DNA of 6,365 nt from Actinomycetota bacterium (GCA_018897225.1 JAHILC010000152.1:1-6365); one strand, 5' to 3'; numbered from the stretch's first letter, positions 1-6,121 are shown. The notes: generated by a model not told the origin, from the sequence alone. Numbers and translations: made by a program.

Positions 1-1089
1 ATCAAATCCTTTTAAAATTCTTTCCCTTATAAGTGATGCTCTAATCTTATCAACATCTTCGCTTTTAAGCTTAATATTTTTACCATAACTGGCCAATATA
101 TTAGAATCTCCCAGAATACCTATCAAATTATAAAAATCGAAAGGTTTTATGTTTTTAATTACATCAATATCAAGTCCCAGCCGCAGCATTGATAAAAGCT
201 CCAGAGATTCTCCAAATGCAAGCATCTTTGCATATTTTAACATACCATATGATCTGAAAATGCTGTCTTCAACATTTTCATGTTTATTCTGCCTTAGAAA
301 ATCCTTTGCATTTTTCTCTTCATCTATTATATTCAAACAAATTGCATTCATTTCATCTATTATCTGATCTTCATATTTTCCCAGAGAAACCTGATTTGCA
401 ATTTGAAATAAATTACCTATCACTTCTGAATTTTCACCAAAGTAGCCCCTTATTGTGCAGTTTATCTTGCTGAGTTTTTTTATAAAATCTTCAACTTTTG
501 AACTTACAACTATTGCTGGAAGATGCACAATAACTGATACTCGCACCGATGTGCCCAGATTAGTAGGGCACGCAGTAAGGTACCCAAAATTTTTGTCATA
601 AGAAAAATTTAATTTTTTCTCAAGATCTTTTTCAATCTTGGCTACTTCATTATAAGACCTGTAAATATTCAGCCCGGGAATCATGCTCTGTATGCGCAAA
701 TGGTCTTCTTCATTTATCATTATTGAAATTGCTTTTCCCATCTCACTTGAATCTCCGCGAAGGATAAATCCTTTTCCTGAAAGTTTTAAAGTCATTTCGT
801 AACTGATTAAATGCCTCTCGACAAGCAGCTTGCGCTGAGTTTTGGGCAGTTTGTTCATCGTATAAAAACTGTATCCCTTATTCCTGCTCAAGCTGAAAAA
901 AGTATTTTTTACCAGATTCAATATCTCTTTTCTTTCAGTTTCATTGTTAATGCTGCCAAACCTGAAACCTGCAATATTCCTGGCAATCCTTGCACGAGTG
1001 GTCAGAATAATCTGGCCATCGCCTCTATCACTTGCTGTTTTAGCTCTGCGGCTTTTATTTTTATAAATTGTAGGGTTTTGCTCGTTCAT
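1..1089 (-). CDS. mcsB: Protein arginine kinase McsB, 3' end cut by window edge
   Basis: McsB phosphorylates arginines on cytosolic proteins; in Bacillota this marks them for ClpC/ClpP degradation. I translated 363 codons from the ATG at 1089-1087 to position 1 without a stop. Family motifs in order are TTRARIARN (about residues 30-38, ATP binding), NEEDHLRIQ (126-134), YLTACPTN with Cys174 (the conserved guanidino-kinase cysteine), and IRGYFGENSE (213-222), followed by the C-terminal phosphoarginine-binding domain ending in IRASLIRER. The known family length is about 350-365, so only a few residues are missing. An in-frame TAA at 1104-1102 fixes the ATG as the only nearby start; no Shine-Dalgarno is visible before it. 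It follows mcsA by 37 bases and probably shares its transcript. Odd points: the regulatory RDxxRA motif reads VDKIRA (346-351), and the N-terminus is a basic stretch (NKSRRAK). Identification is firm. Confidence 0.95.
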   Translation of the reverse strand, partial: MNEQNPTIYKNKSRRAKTASDRGDGQIILTTRARIARNIAGFRFGSINNETERKEILNLVKNTFFSLSRNKGYSFYTMNKLPKTQRKLLVERHLISYEMTLKLSGKGFILRGDSSEMGKAISIMINEEDHLRIQSMIPGLNIYRSYNEVAKIEKDLEKKLNFSYDKNFGYLTACPTNLGTSVRVSVIVHLPAIVVSSKVEDFIKKLSKINCTIRGYFGENSEVIGNLFQIANQVSLGKYEDQIIDEMNAICLNIIDEEKNAKDFLRQNKHENVEDSIFRSYGMLKYAKMLAFGESLELLSMLRLGLDIDVIKNIKPFDFYNLIGILGDSNILASYGKNIKLKSEDVDKIRASLIRERILKGFD

Positions 1090-1126
1090 TTTTTTAGAAT
1101 ATTATAGTCAAATTTAATTTCCTTGT

Positions 1127-1678
1127 TTAATTTACATTCTTACCTATGTACAGCTTTTTTTGAAGATTCTTAATCGTATCCCTCAGTTTTGCAGCTATTT
1201 CAAAATTTTCAACTGTAACCTCTTCCTTTAACTGATATTTGAGATCTCTGATTTCCTTTTCGATCTTAACATCATTGCTGGATTTTACCGGAACCTTTCC
1301 CTTATGCTCCAGGCTGCCATGGATAGCTTTTACAATAGGATTAAGAACATCTCTAAATTCATTATAACAGTTTGCGCAACCAACTCTGCCAATTGATTTT
1401 ATGGTATTTAAATCTATATTACAAAAAGAACATTTCTTATTATCATTAACACTAACACTTTCAAATAATTTGTCACTATCATCTTTGTTGGTAATTTTTA
1501 TATCGATTTCAAAAAACTTTGAAAGTATTTTTGTTAAATCAGTGAAAAAATCTTCTGTTGAAAAAAAAGAGTAATTTTTTACACAATCCATGCATAAGTT
1601 AATCTTTTCAACATTATTATTTATTACTTTAATCAAATGGATGCTGGCTTCGTTGCTTTTACAAAAATCACAAATCAT
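1127..1678 (-). CDS. mcsA: McsA, zinc-finger activator of the McsB arginine kinase (UVR-domain protein)
   Basis: McsA binds and activates McsB and acts as an adaptor in the ClpC stress-proteolysis pathway. The 183-residue protein has four CxxC pairs (Cys3/6, 29/32, 83/86, 101/104), as expected for two zinc sites. The family signature GCANCYNEF (about 100-108) is followed by IHGSLEHKGKVP (119-130). A C-terminal UVR motif lies at about 138-173 (EIRDLKYQL, then ENFEIAAKLRD), the helical hairpin also found in UvrB and UvrC. The length is typical of the family. The ATG at 1678-1676 has GGAG at 1687-1684, five bases upstream. The gene lies between lysS and mcsB; the candidate promoter at 1725-1753 could express mcsA-mcsB independently of lysS. 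The 40-80 segment between the two zinc regions is AT-rich and poorly conserved. The ctsR gene that usually precedes mcsA is absent here. Identification is firm. Confidence 0.94.
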   Translation of the reverse strand: MICDFCKSNEASIHLIKVINNNVEKINLCMDCVKNYSFFSTEDFFTDLTKILSKFFEIDIKITNKDDSDKLFESVSVNDNKKCSFCNIDLNTIKSIGRVGCANCYNEFRDVLNPIVKAIHGSLEHKGKVPVKSSNDVKIEKEIRDLKYQLKEEVTVENFEIAAKLRDTIKNLQKKLYIGKNVN

Positions 1679-1708
1679 TTTAACTCCAAATCAATAATCT
1701 TTAAATTA

Positions 1709-1750
1709 TTTAAATATCAGGTAAATTATATCATCTTTTATTTTAAATAT
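1709..1750. repeat. 9-base direct repeat flanking the mcsA -10 element
   Basis: TTTAAATAT occurs at 1709-1717 and again at 1742-1750 (plus-strand reading). The copies start 33 bases apart, about three helical turns, with the candidate -10 between them; the upstream copy overlaps the candidate -35. This may be an operator or simply AT-rich chance. Confidence 0.25.
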
Positions 1751-1753
1751 TAA
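1725..1753 (-). promoter_or_regulatory. Candidate extended -10 promoter for mcsA-mcsB
   Basis: On the minus strand the gap after lysS contains TTAATA (1753-1748, four of six matches to TTGACA), 17 bases, then TATAAT (1730-1725) preceded by TGA, giving a complete extended -10 (TGATATAAT). The predicted start is near 1718, leaving a leader of about 40 bases before the mcsA ATG. The exact -10 and correct spacing support it, but the gap is very AT-rich, so chance matches are easy. No CtsR heptad repeat or CIRCE element overlaps it. Confidence 0.5.
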
Positions 1754-1799
1754 CCTGTTGGGTTTGTTTAAAAAGTGCCTGATTTACTTAAAACTTTAG

Positions 1800-2267
1800 C
1801 TAATCTCTGTCTGGACGCATTAGAGGAAATAGGATTACATCTCTGATTGACCTGCTGTCTGTCAGGATCATTACAAGCCTGTCTATGCCAATACCTTCTC
1901 CACCGGTTGGGGGCATTCCATATTCAAGAGCTTTAATGAAATCGACATCTATTTTTCCTGTTATTCTCTCTTCTTCGATTTTACTTTTTACCTGCTGCTG
2001 GAATCTGATCATTTGATCACTGGGGTCGATAAGTTCGGAAAAAGCATTTGCAACTTCTTCCCCACCTATAAAGAGTTCAAACCTTTCAGTCAGGTTTTCA
2101 TTTGTAGGATGCTTTCTTGCAAGCGGGGAGATTTCAACGGGATAGTCTTTTATAAATGTAGGCGCAATAAGCTTGTCTTCAACAACTTTTTTAAAAATCT
2201 CGTTTATTAATTTACCTTTGCCAAAGCTTTCATCTATTTCAACTTGGGAATTCTGGGCTATTTTTTG
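1800..2267 (-). pseudogene. lysS: Lysyl-tRNA synthetase, 3' part lying beyond an in-frame amber codon
   Basis: This stretch continues the lysS frame directly after the TAG at 2270-2268 and reads without interruption to the TAG at 1802-1800, giving 155 residues. It is an ordinary class II LysRS C-terminus: [15 protein letters not shown], then [20 protein letters not shown] (the family's conserved active-site strand), then motif 3, GGEGIGIDR (residues 474-482 of the joined protein), and the usual LFPLMRP near the end. The joined gene has 508 codons, the normal LysRS length (about 490-510). Nothing in it looks decayed: there are no frameshifts or further stops and key residues are kept. That argues for a very recent mutation, a sequencing error, or suppression of the amber. 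The first ATG after the amber is at 2012, too late to give a useful separate protein. Whether it is translated cannot be told from the sequence. Confidence 0.85.
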
Positions 2268-2276
2268 CTATTTTTT
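2257..2276. repeat. Perfect 10-base tandem repeat (two copies) spanning the lysS amber
   Basis: On the plus strand GCTATTTTTT occurs twice head to tail at 2257-2266 and 2267-2276. On the coding strand this is AAAAAATAGC twice, inside lysS, and the premature TAG is part of the upstream copy. Runs of six and seven A's make it a plausible slippage site during replication, transcription or sequencing. Confidence 0.9.
2268..2270 (-). other. lysS: In-frame amber (TAG) codon inside lysS
   Basis: Codon 352 of lysS reads TAG. Upstream and downstream segments are in the same frame (258 bases, 86 codons, from this codon to the ATG at 2012), so this is not a single frameshift. The codon falls at a variable linker position in the LysRS alignment, by my recollection of E. 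coli and B. subtilis LysS. TAG ends lysS itself (1802-1800) and pstB (3915-3913) at their normal C-termini, so TAG is an ordinary stop in this genome. Confidence 0.9.
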
Positions 2277-3323
2277 TAAATCCATATCAAAGCTGACTTC
2301 AATATGCCCGTATTTTTTTATAGAGTCTATCATAGTGATTTTCTCCCAATTTCCATCAAAGCTGATGGCATTATCTCTATAATTAAACACTAAGGTTCCA
2401 GTTGCCTTTAGTGCAACAAATTTTAATAACTCTTCAGTTAATGTCATTAAATCATTATAATCGGCAAAAGCCTGATAAAATTCGAGCATTGTAAATTCAG
2501 GATTATGTTTGTGAGATATCCCTTCATTCCTGAAATTTCTGTTCAGCTCAAAAACTCTTTCAAACCCGCCAATGATCAGTCTTTTAAGAAAAAGCTCGGG
2601 CGCTATTCTTAAAAATAATTCCATATCAAGCGCGTTATGATGCGTTATGAAAGGTTTAGCTGCAGCGCCTCCGGGAATTGTCTGAAGCATTGGAGTTTCC
2701 ACTTCCAGGAATCCTTTACCAATTAGACATTCCCTGAAAGATTCGATTACCTTAATTCTTGTCAGGAATATTTTTTTAACTTCAGGATTTACTATGAAAT
2801 CCAGGTATCTTTGCCTGTACCTTAGCTCAATATCTTTAAGTCCATGCCACTTTTCGGGCATTATTCTTATGGATTTGCTAAGCAGCTTAAAATCCTGGAC
2901 ATTTATCGAAAGCTCACCTTTGTGGGTAATAAATGCATTTCCTTGGACACCGATCCAGTCGCCAATATCAAGATCGAGAAATTCATTATATTTCTCCTCG
3001 CCAACACTTTTTATATTGATATAAAGCTGAACTTTTTCATCCTGATCCTTGATGTCGCAAAAAGTAGCCTTGCCATGGACCCTGAAAATCATTATTCTCC
3101 CGGCTAATTTCAAAAAGTCATCTGATTTTTCACCAGAATTAAGACAGGAATACTTTTTTTGTAGTTCTGTAACCGAAATATTTTTCTTAAAGCTGGCAGC
3201 ATAAAGTTCTTTACCATGGGCAACAAGTGATTTTATTTTATTTAGTTTTAACTTCAGGGGTTCACCAAGGTTATCTTCAAGTTCCAGCAGATAGTCATTT
3301 TTGCTATTATCTTTTTGACTCAT
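2268..3323 (-). CDS. lysS: Lysyl-tRNA synthetase (class II), N-terminal 351 residues up to an in-frame TAG
   Basis: LysRS charges tRNA-Lys with lysine in the cytosol and is normally essential. The visible part carries the N-terminal anticodon-binding OB-fold (about 70-150; LAGRIMIFRVHGKATFCDI) and the first part of the catalytic domain: RYRQRYLDFIVNPE (168-181), the FLEVETPML region (205-213), PGGAAAKPF (218-225), and motif 2, FRNEG (264-268) with HNPEFTMLEFYQA. The protein would end at residue 351 (DLKK) at a TAG, removing motif 3 and the rest of the ATP site, so this product alone should be inactive. The same frame continues at 2267-1800 with the expected C-terminus. The ATG at 3323 has AAAGGA (3333-3328) upstream, overlapping the greA stop codon, so translation is probably coupled to greA. 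The gene identity is firm; its functional state is open. Confidence 0.95.
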   Translation of the reverse strand: MSQKDNSKNDYLLELEDNLGEPLKLKLNKIKSLVAHGKELYAASFKKNISVTELQKKYSCLNSGEKSDDFLKLAGRIMIFRVHGKATFCDIKDQDEKVQLYINIKSVGEEKYNEFLDLDIGDWIGVQGNAFITHKGELSINVQDFKLLSKSIRIMPEKWHGLKDIELRYRQRYLDFIVNPEVKKIFLTRIKVIESFRECLIGKGFLEVETPMLQTIPGGAAAKPFITHHNALDMELFLRIAPELFLKRLIIGGFERVFELNRNFRNEGISHKHNPEFTMLEFYQAFADYNDLMTLTEELLKFVALKATGTLVFNYRDNAISFDGNWEKITMIDSIKKYGHIEVSFDMDLKK

Positions 3324-3327
3324 TAGA

Positions 3328-3333
3328 TCCTTT
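3328..3333 (-). promoter_or_regulatory. lysS Shine-Dalgarno overlapping the greA stop codon
   Basis: AAAGGA lies four bases before the lysS ATG and shares bases with the greA TAA (3334-3332). The two genes are only eight bases apart. This supports the ATG at 3323 as the lysS start and suggests translational coupling of greA and lysS. Confidence 0.8.
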
Positions 3334-3796
3334 ATAAAATATCAATTATTTTAAAATCCTTGCTGGATTGAGGGGTCTTAATTAAAACAACTTCTCCTAT
3401 TTTTTTATGGAGTAAAGCCTTGCCGACAGGTGATTCATCAGAAATTTTGTTTTTTTCAGGATCAGATTCAATTGAACTTACTATTTTAAATTTCTTTTCC
3501 TTTTTCTCTGCCATATCCTTAAGTATAACAGTTGAACCTAAACCTACCCTGCCTTTTTCTTCATTTTCAACAATTACATGATTGGACATTATTTCATTTA
3601 TATGTTCTATTCTTCCTTCAATAAAGGCCTGATCATTTTTTGCATGTTCATATTCAGAATTTTCACCCAATTCTCCGCCAAAGTCCTTGGCCTCCTTTAG
3701 TCGTTCTGCAACTTCTTTCCTTTTATTTTTTACAAGATCATCAAGCTCTGCAACAAGCATACCATGGCCCTCTTTAGTTAAACGATATTCTTTCAT
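3332..3796 (-). CDS. greA: Transcription elongation factor GreA
   Basis: GreA inserts its coiled coil into the RNA polymerase secondary channel and stimulates cleavage of backtracked RNA. The 154-residue protein has the family's two parts. The N-terminal coiled coil (about 1-75) has the tip sequence GELGENSEYEHAKNDQAFIEGRI at about 41-63. The C-terminal FKBP-like domain (about 80-154) carries SPVGKALLHKKIGEVVLIKTP (121-141). The family length is about 158. The tip normally reads GDLxENxEY; here the first acidic residue is Glu42 rather than Asp, while the second, Glu45, is kept. The ATG at 3796 has a strong Shine-Dalgarno, GAGGTGA, nine bases upstream (3812-3806). It is the first gene after an exact consensus promoter and is followed by lysS after eight bases, a common greA-lysS pairing in bacteria. 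Identification is firm. Confidence 0.96.
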   Translation of the reverse strand: MKEYRLTKEGHGMLVAELDDLVKNKRKEVAERLKEAKDFGGELGENSEYEHAKNDQAFIEGRIEHINEIMSNHVIVENEEKGRVGLGSTVILKDMAEKKEKKFKIVSSIESDPEKNKISDESPVGKALLHKKIGEVVLIKTPQSSKDFKIIDIL

Positions 3797-3805
3797 AAGA
3801 AAAAA

Positions 3806-3876
3806 TCACCTCAAATTTTGAATTTGTCTAATATAATCTATTGTGGAAATTAAAATAAAAACTGTTTAATTGAGGT
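3806..3876 (-). promoter_or_regulatory. greA leader with Shine-Dalgarno and its complement
   Basis: The greA Shine-Dalgarno GAGGTGA is at 3812-3806. A 7-base complement of TTGAGGT (3814-3808), ACCTCAA, lies at 3876-3870, extendable by one G-U pair. A second, local hairpin, CAAATT / CAA loop / AATTTG, occupies 3826-3812 and shares bases with the site. The complement falls between the -10 and the predicted start, so it would occur only in RNAs reading through from pstB, not in those begun at the greA promoter. The pairing is visible; any regulatory role is inference. Confidence 0.35.
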
Positions 3877-3905
3877 ATTATATTGTAAGAGTTATTAGAT
3901 GTCAA
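3877..3905 (-). promoter_or_regulatory. Exact consensus sigma-A/sigma-70 promoter upstream of greA
   Basis: TTGACA (3905-3900), a 17-base spacer and TATAAT (3882-3877) match the housekeeping consensus at all twelve positions and at the optimal spacing. The -35 begins eight bases after the pstB stop. The predicted start is near 3870, giving a leader of about 74 bases to the greA ATG. It should be a strong constitutive promoter for greA-lysS and perhaps mcsAB. Confidence 0.85.
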
Positions 3906-3912
3906 AAATATT

Positions 3913-4695
3913 CTATCCGAATCTTCCAGTTATATAATTTTCTGTTCTTTTGTCGCCGGGATTTGTAAAAATCTTATTTGTGTCATCATATTCTATAAGC
4001 TTTGCAGGCTCTCCAAATTGTTCCATAAGCAGAAAGGCAGTTTTTTGCGAAACTCTTGCTGCCTGCTGCATGTTATGGGTTACTATGATTATCGTATAAT
4101 TATCTTTAAGTTCATCCATCAAATCTTCTATTTTTTGGGTTGAAATAGGATCAAGCGCAGATGCTGGTTCGTCCATCAATATTACCTCCGAATCAACTGC
4201 CAGCACTCTTGCAATACAAAGCCTCTGCTGCTGTCCTCCCGATAAATCCAGGGCAGGGGTGTGAAGTTTACTCTTTACTTCGTCCCAAAGGGCTGCCTTT
4301 TTTAAGCTGTTTTCAACTAAACTGTCGAGTTCCTGCTTTCTATATTTCTTATGCAGCCTTGGACCATAAACAACATTTTCATAAATGGTCTTTGGAAAAG
4401 GGTTTGGCCGCTGGAAAACCATGCCTACTCTTCTTCTTAAATCAACCGTGTCTATGTTTTCCTTATAAATATCTACACCGTCAATCCTGACTTCACCTTC
4501 AACTGTTGATATATTAGCCATCAACTCGTTCATTTTATTAAATGTTCTCAGGAAAGTGGATTTACCGCATCCTGAAGGTCCAATTATGGCTGTTATCGTA
4601 TTTTTTAGTATATCCATATCAATATCAACCAACACTTTAACAGTACCGTAGTAAAAGCCATAGTTCCTTACTTTAATCTTTATGCCATCATCCAT
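3913..4695 (-). CDS. pstB: Phosphate ABC transporter ATP-binding protein PstB
   Basis: PstB is the cytosolic ATPase that powers the PstSCAB high-affinity phosphate importer. The 260-residue protein is complete: Walker [10 protein letters not shown] (39-47), Q-loop in MVFQRPNPF (92-100), the ABC signature LSGGQQQRL (151-159), Walker B VILMDEP (171-177) and the H-loop His207 in IVTHNMQQA. PstB-specific features are [11 protein letters not shown] after Walker A, the [13 protein letters not shown] stretch, and the canonical C-terminus NYITGRFG followed by TAG. The ATG at 4695 gives the usual PstB length and start region, but no Shine-Dalgarno is visible upstream, only AT-rich sequence. The gene lies 35 bases after purD. 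No pstS, pstC, pstA or phoU is in the window, unlike the usual pst operon, where PstB is followed by PhoU. Identification is firm. Confidence 0.96.
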   Translation of the reverse strand: MDDGIKIKVRNYGFYYGTVKVLVDIDMDILKNTITAIIGPSGCGKSTFLRTFNKMNELMANISTVEGEVRIDGVDIYKENIDTVDLRRRVGMVFQRPNPFPKTIYENVVYGPRLHKKYRKQELDSLVENSLKKAALWDEVKSKLHTPALDLSGGQQQRLCIARVLAVDSEVILMDEPASALDPISTQKIEDLMDELKDNYTIIIVTHNMQQAARVSQKTAFLLMEQFGEPAKLIEYDDTNKIFTNPGDKRTENYITGRFG

Positions 4696-4730
4696 TTATT
4701 TATCAATATTTATTTATAAATGCACTTTTG

Positions 4731-6032
4731 TTAGCAGGGTGGGTCCTCCTCCACTCGTAACGCTATATCTTTCCTAAACTGCATTCCATCAAATTTTATC
4801 TTGTCAATTGCAGTATAAATTTTATTTCTGGCTTCTTTAAAAGATGGCGCACAAGATGCTGCGCCCAATACTCTTCCTCCTGCAGTTGCGATATTGCTGT
4901 CTTCGTATCTGGTACCTGCATGAAAAACAGTAATATCTTCATTATTTTTTAGATCATCAAGACCTTTTATGATGTCACCGCTGGAAGAAGATTCCGGATA
5001 ACCTTTTGAAGCCATAATTACACAAACACACTTGTTATTGCTCCAGGATAACTTTTGGCTGGAAAGTTTTCCACCGGCACATTTAACCAGCAGTTCCAGC
5101 AAGTCACTATTAAGCCTTGGAAGTATGGCCTGCGTTTCCGGGTCTCCAAACCTGCAATTATATTCAAGTAAGTATGGTTCTCCTTCTTCTACAATTATAC
5201 CGCCGTAAAGAATACCCTTGTATGTAATGCCTTCTTTCAGCAATGCATCATAAGTGGGATATATGATCCTGTTCAATATTTTGTCATATAAATCATCGCT
5301 TACAAAAGGAACAGGACTGTAGCTTCCCATACCACCCGTATTTTTACCCATATCATTATCAAAGATTTTTTTATAATCCTGAGCAAGAACCATTGGTATG
5401 ATGTTCTTGCCGTCACACAAATTTAGCAGTGAAAGTTCAAATCCTTTCATGAAGTCTTCAATGACAATATAATCTCCAGAGCTTCCAAAAACATTTTTGA
5501 TAAAGCATTGCTCAACAGCGCTAAGCGCCTGTTCTTTGGTTTGGGCAATTATAACGCCTTTTCCTGCAGCCAGTCCATCGACCTTTATTACTACTGGAAA
5601 TTTATTATCTTCGAGCTTGCCGAGGTAGTTGTTTGCCTTTTGTCTATCGCTTCGTTTAAAAGCATGGCTTCCCGGGGTAGGTATTTCATACTTTTTGCAA
5701 AGATCCTTTGTAAAAACCTTGCTGCCTTCAAGCACTGCCCCTTTCATATCGGGACCAAATATTTTATGTCCTCTTTTGCCAAAAACATCAACAATTCCGT
5801 CTACAAGCGGCGCTTCCGGACCAACAATAGTAAAATCAATACCTTTTTCTTCAACAAAACTAATTATCTGGCTAAAATTTTCCTTTTTTATATCAATATT
5901 TTTACATTCAGCCAGTTCTGCTATCCCGGGATTGCCGGGAATTGCATAGATTTTTTCAACAAAGTCGCTTTTTGAAATTTTCCATGCTATACAGTGTTCC
6001 CTGCCGCCACTTCCAATAACAAGTACTTTCAT
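4731..6032 (-). CDS. purD: Phosphoribosylamine--glycine ligase (GAR synthetase) PurD
   Basis: PurD joins glycine to phosphoribosylamine using ATP, the second step of de novo purine synthesis, in the cytosol. The 433-residue ATP-grasp protein is full length (family about 420-430). Motifs in order are VIGSGGREH (5-13, N-domain nucleotide-like fold), VGPEAPLV (70-77), GSKVFTKDL (103-111), KVDGLAAGKGV (150-160, ATP-grasp loop), NTGGMGSYSP (231-240), and EYNCRFGDPETQ (290-301, metal and ATP site; usually EFNxRFGDPETQ). The C-domain ends FRKDIALR near the usual end, with a short extra tail, VEEDPPC. The ATG at 6032 gives the standard MKVLVIGSGGREH start; no clear Shine-Dalgarno precedes it. It follows purA by 89 bases, so the two purine genes are probably co-transcribed. 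Identification is firm. Confidence 0.97.
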   Translation of the reverse strand: MKVLVIGSGGREHCIAWKISKSDFVEKIYAIPGNPGIAELAECKNIDIKKENFSQIISFVEEKGIDFTIVGPEAPLVDGIVDVFGKRGHKIFGPDMKGAVLEGSKVFTKDLCKKYEIPTPGSHAFKRSDRQKANNYLGKLEDNKFPVVIKVDGLAAGKGVIIAQTKEQALSAVEQCFIKNVFGSSGDYIVIEDFMKGFELSLLNLCDGKNIIPMVLAQDYKKIFDNDMGKNTGGMGSYSPVPFVSDDLYDKILNRIIYPTYDALLKEGITYKGILYGGIIVEEGEPYLLEYNCRFGDPETQAILPRLNSDLLELLVKCAGGKLSSQKLSWSNNKCVCVIMASKGYPESSSSGDIIKGLDDLKNNEDITVFHAGTRYEDSNIATAGGRVLGAASCAPSFKEARNKIYTAIDKIKFDGMQFRKDIALRVEEDPPC

Positions 6033-6121
6033 AGCTAATTATTAATAATTTTGATGAAAATAATATTTATAATCAGTTTACTTACTATGTAATCAGGCTA
6101 AATTTTTATATTATTGAGATA

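Noticed and set aside
1106..1112. CtsR operator (AGTCAAA heptad) between mcsA and mcsB
   Set aside because: Only one heptad is present; the tandem second copy at the required three-base spacing is missing, and it lies inside the operon.
1752..1764. Rho-independent terminator after lysS (AACC/GGTT inverted repeat)
   Set aside because: The stem is only four base pairs and no T-run follows in the direction of transcription.
2268..2270. Genome-wide reassignment of TAG to an amino acid
   Set aside because: TAG ends lysS at 1802-1800 and pstB at 3915-3913, both exactly where the families normally end; TAA and TGA are used in the other genes.
2012..2280. Single frameshift or programmed frameshift in lysS
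   Set aside because: The two lysS parts are in the same frame, so a single shift cannot join them; only a codon change or two compensating indels would.
5508..5975. Plus-strand open frame of 155 codons opposite purD, and similar plus-strand frames at 149-367, 811-1107, 2844-3107 and 4161-4490
   Set aside because: Each lies wholly opposite a well-conserved minus-strand gene, has no recognisable motif and is best explained as antisense shadow.
6033..6121. Promoter for purD in the purA-purD gap (ATTACA, 16 bases, TATAAA)
   Set aside because: Both boxes are imperfect and the gap is very AT-rich; such matches are expected by chance.
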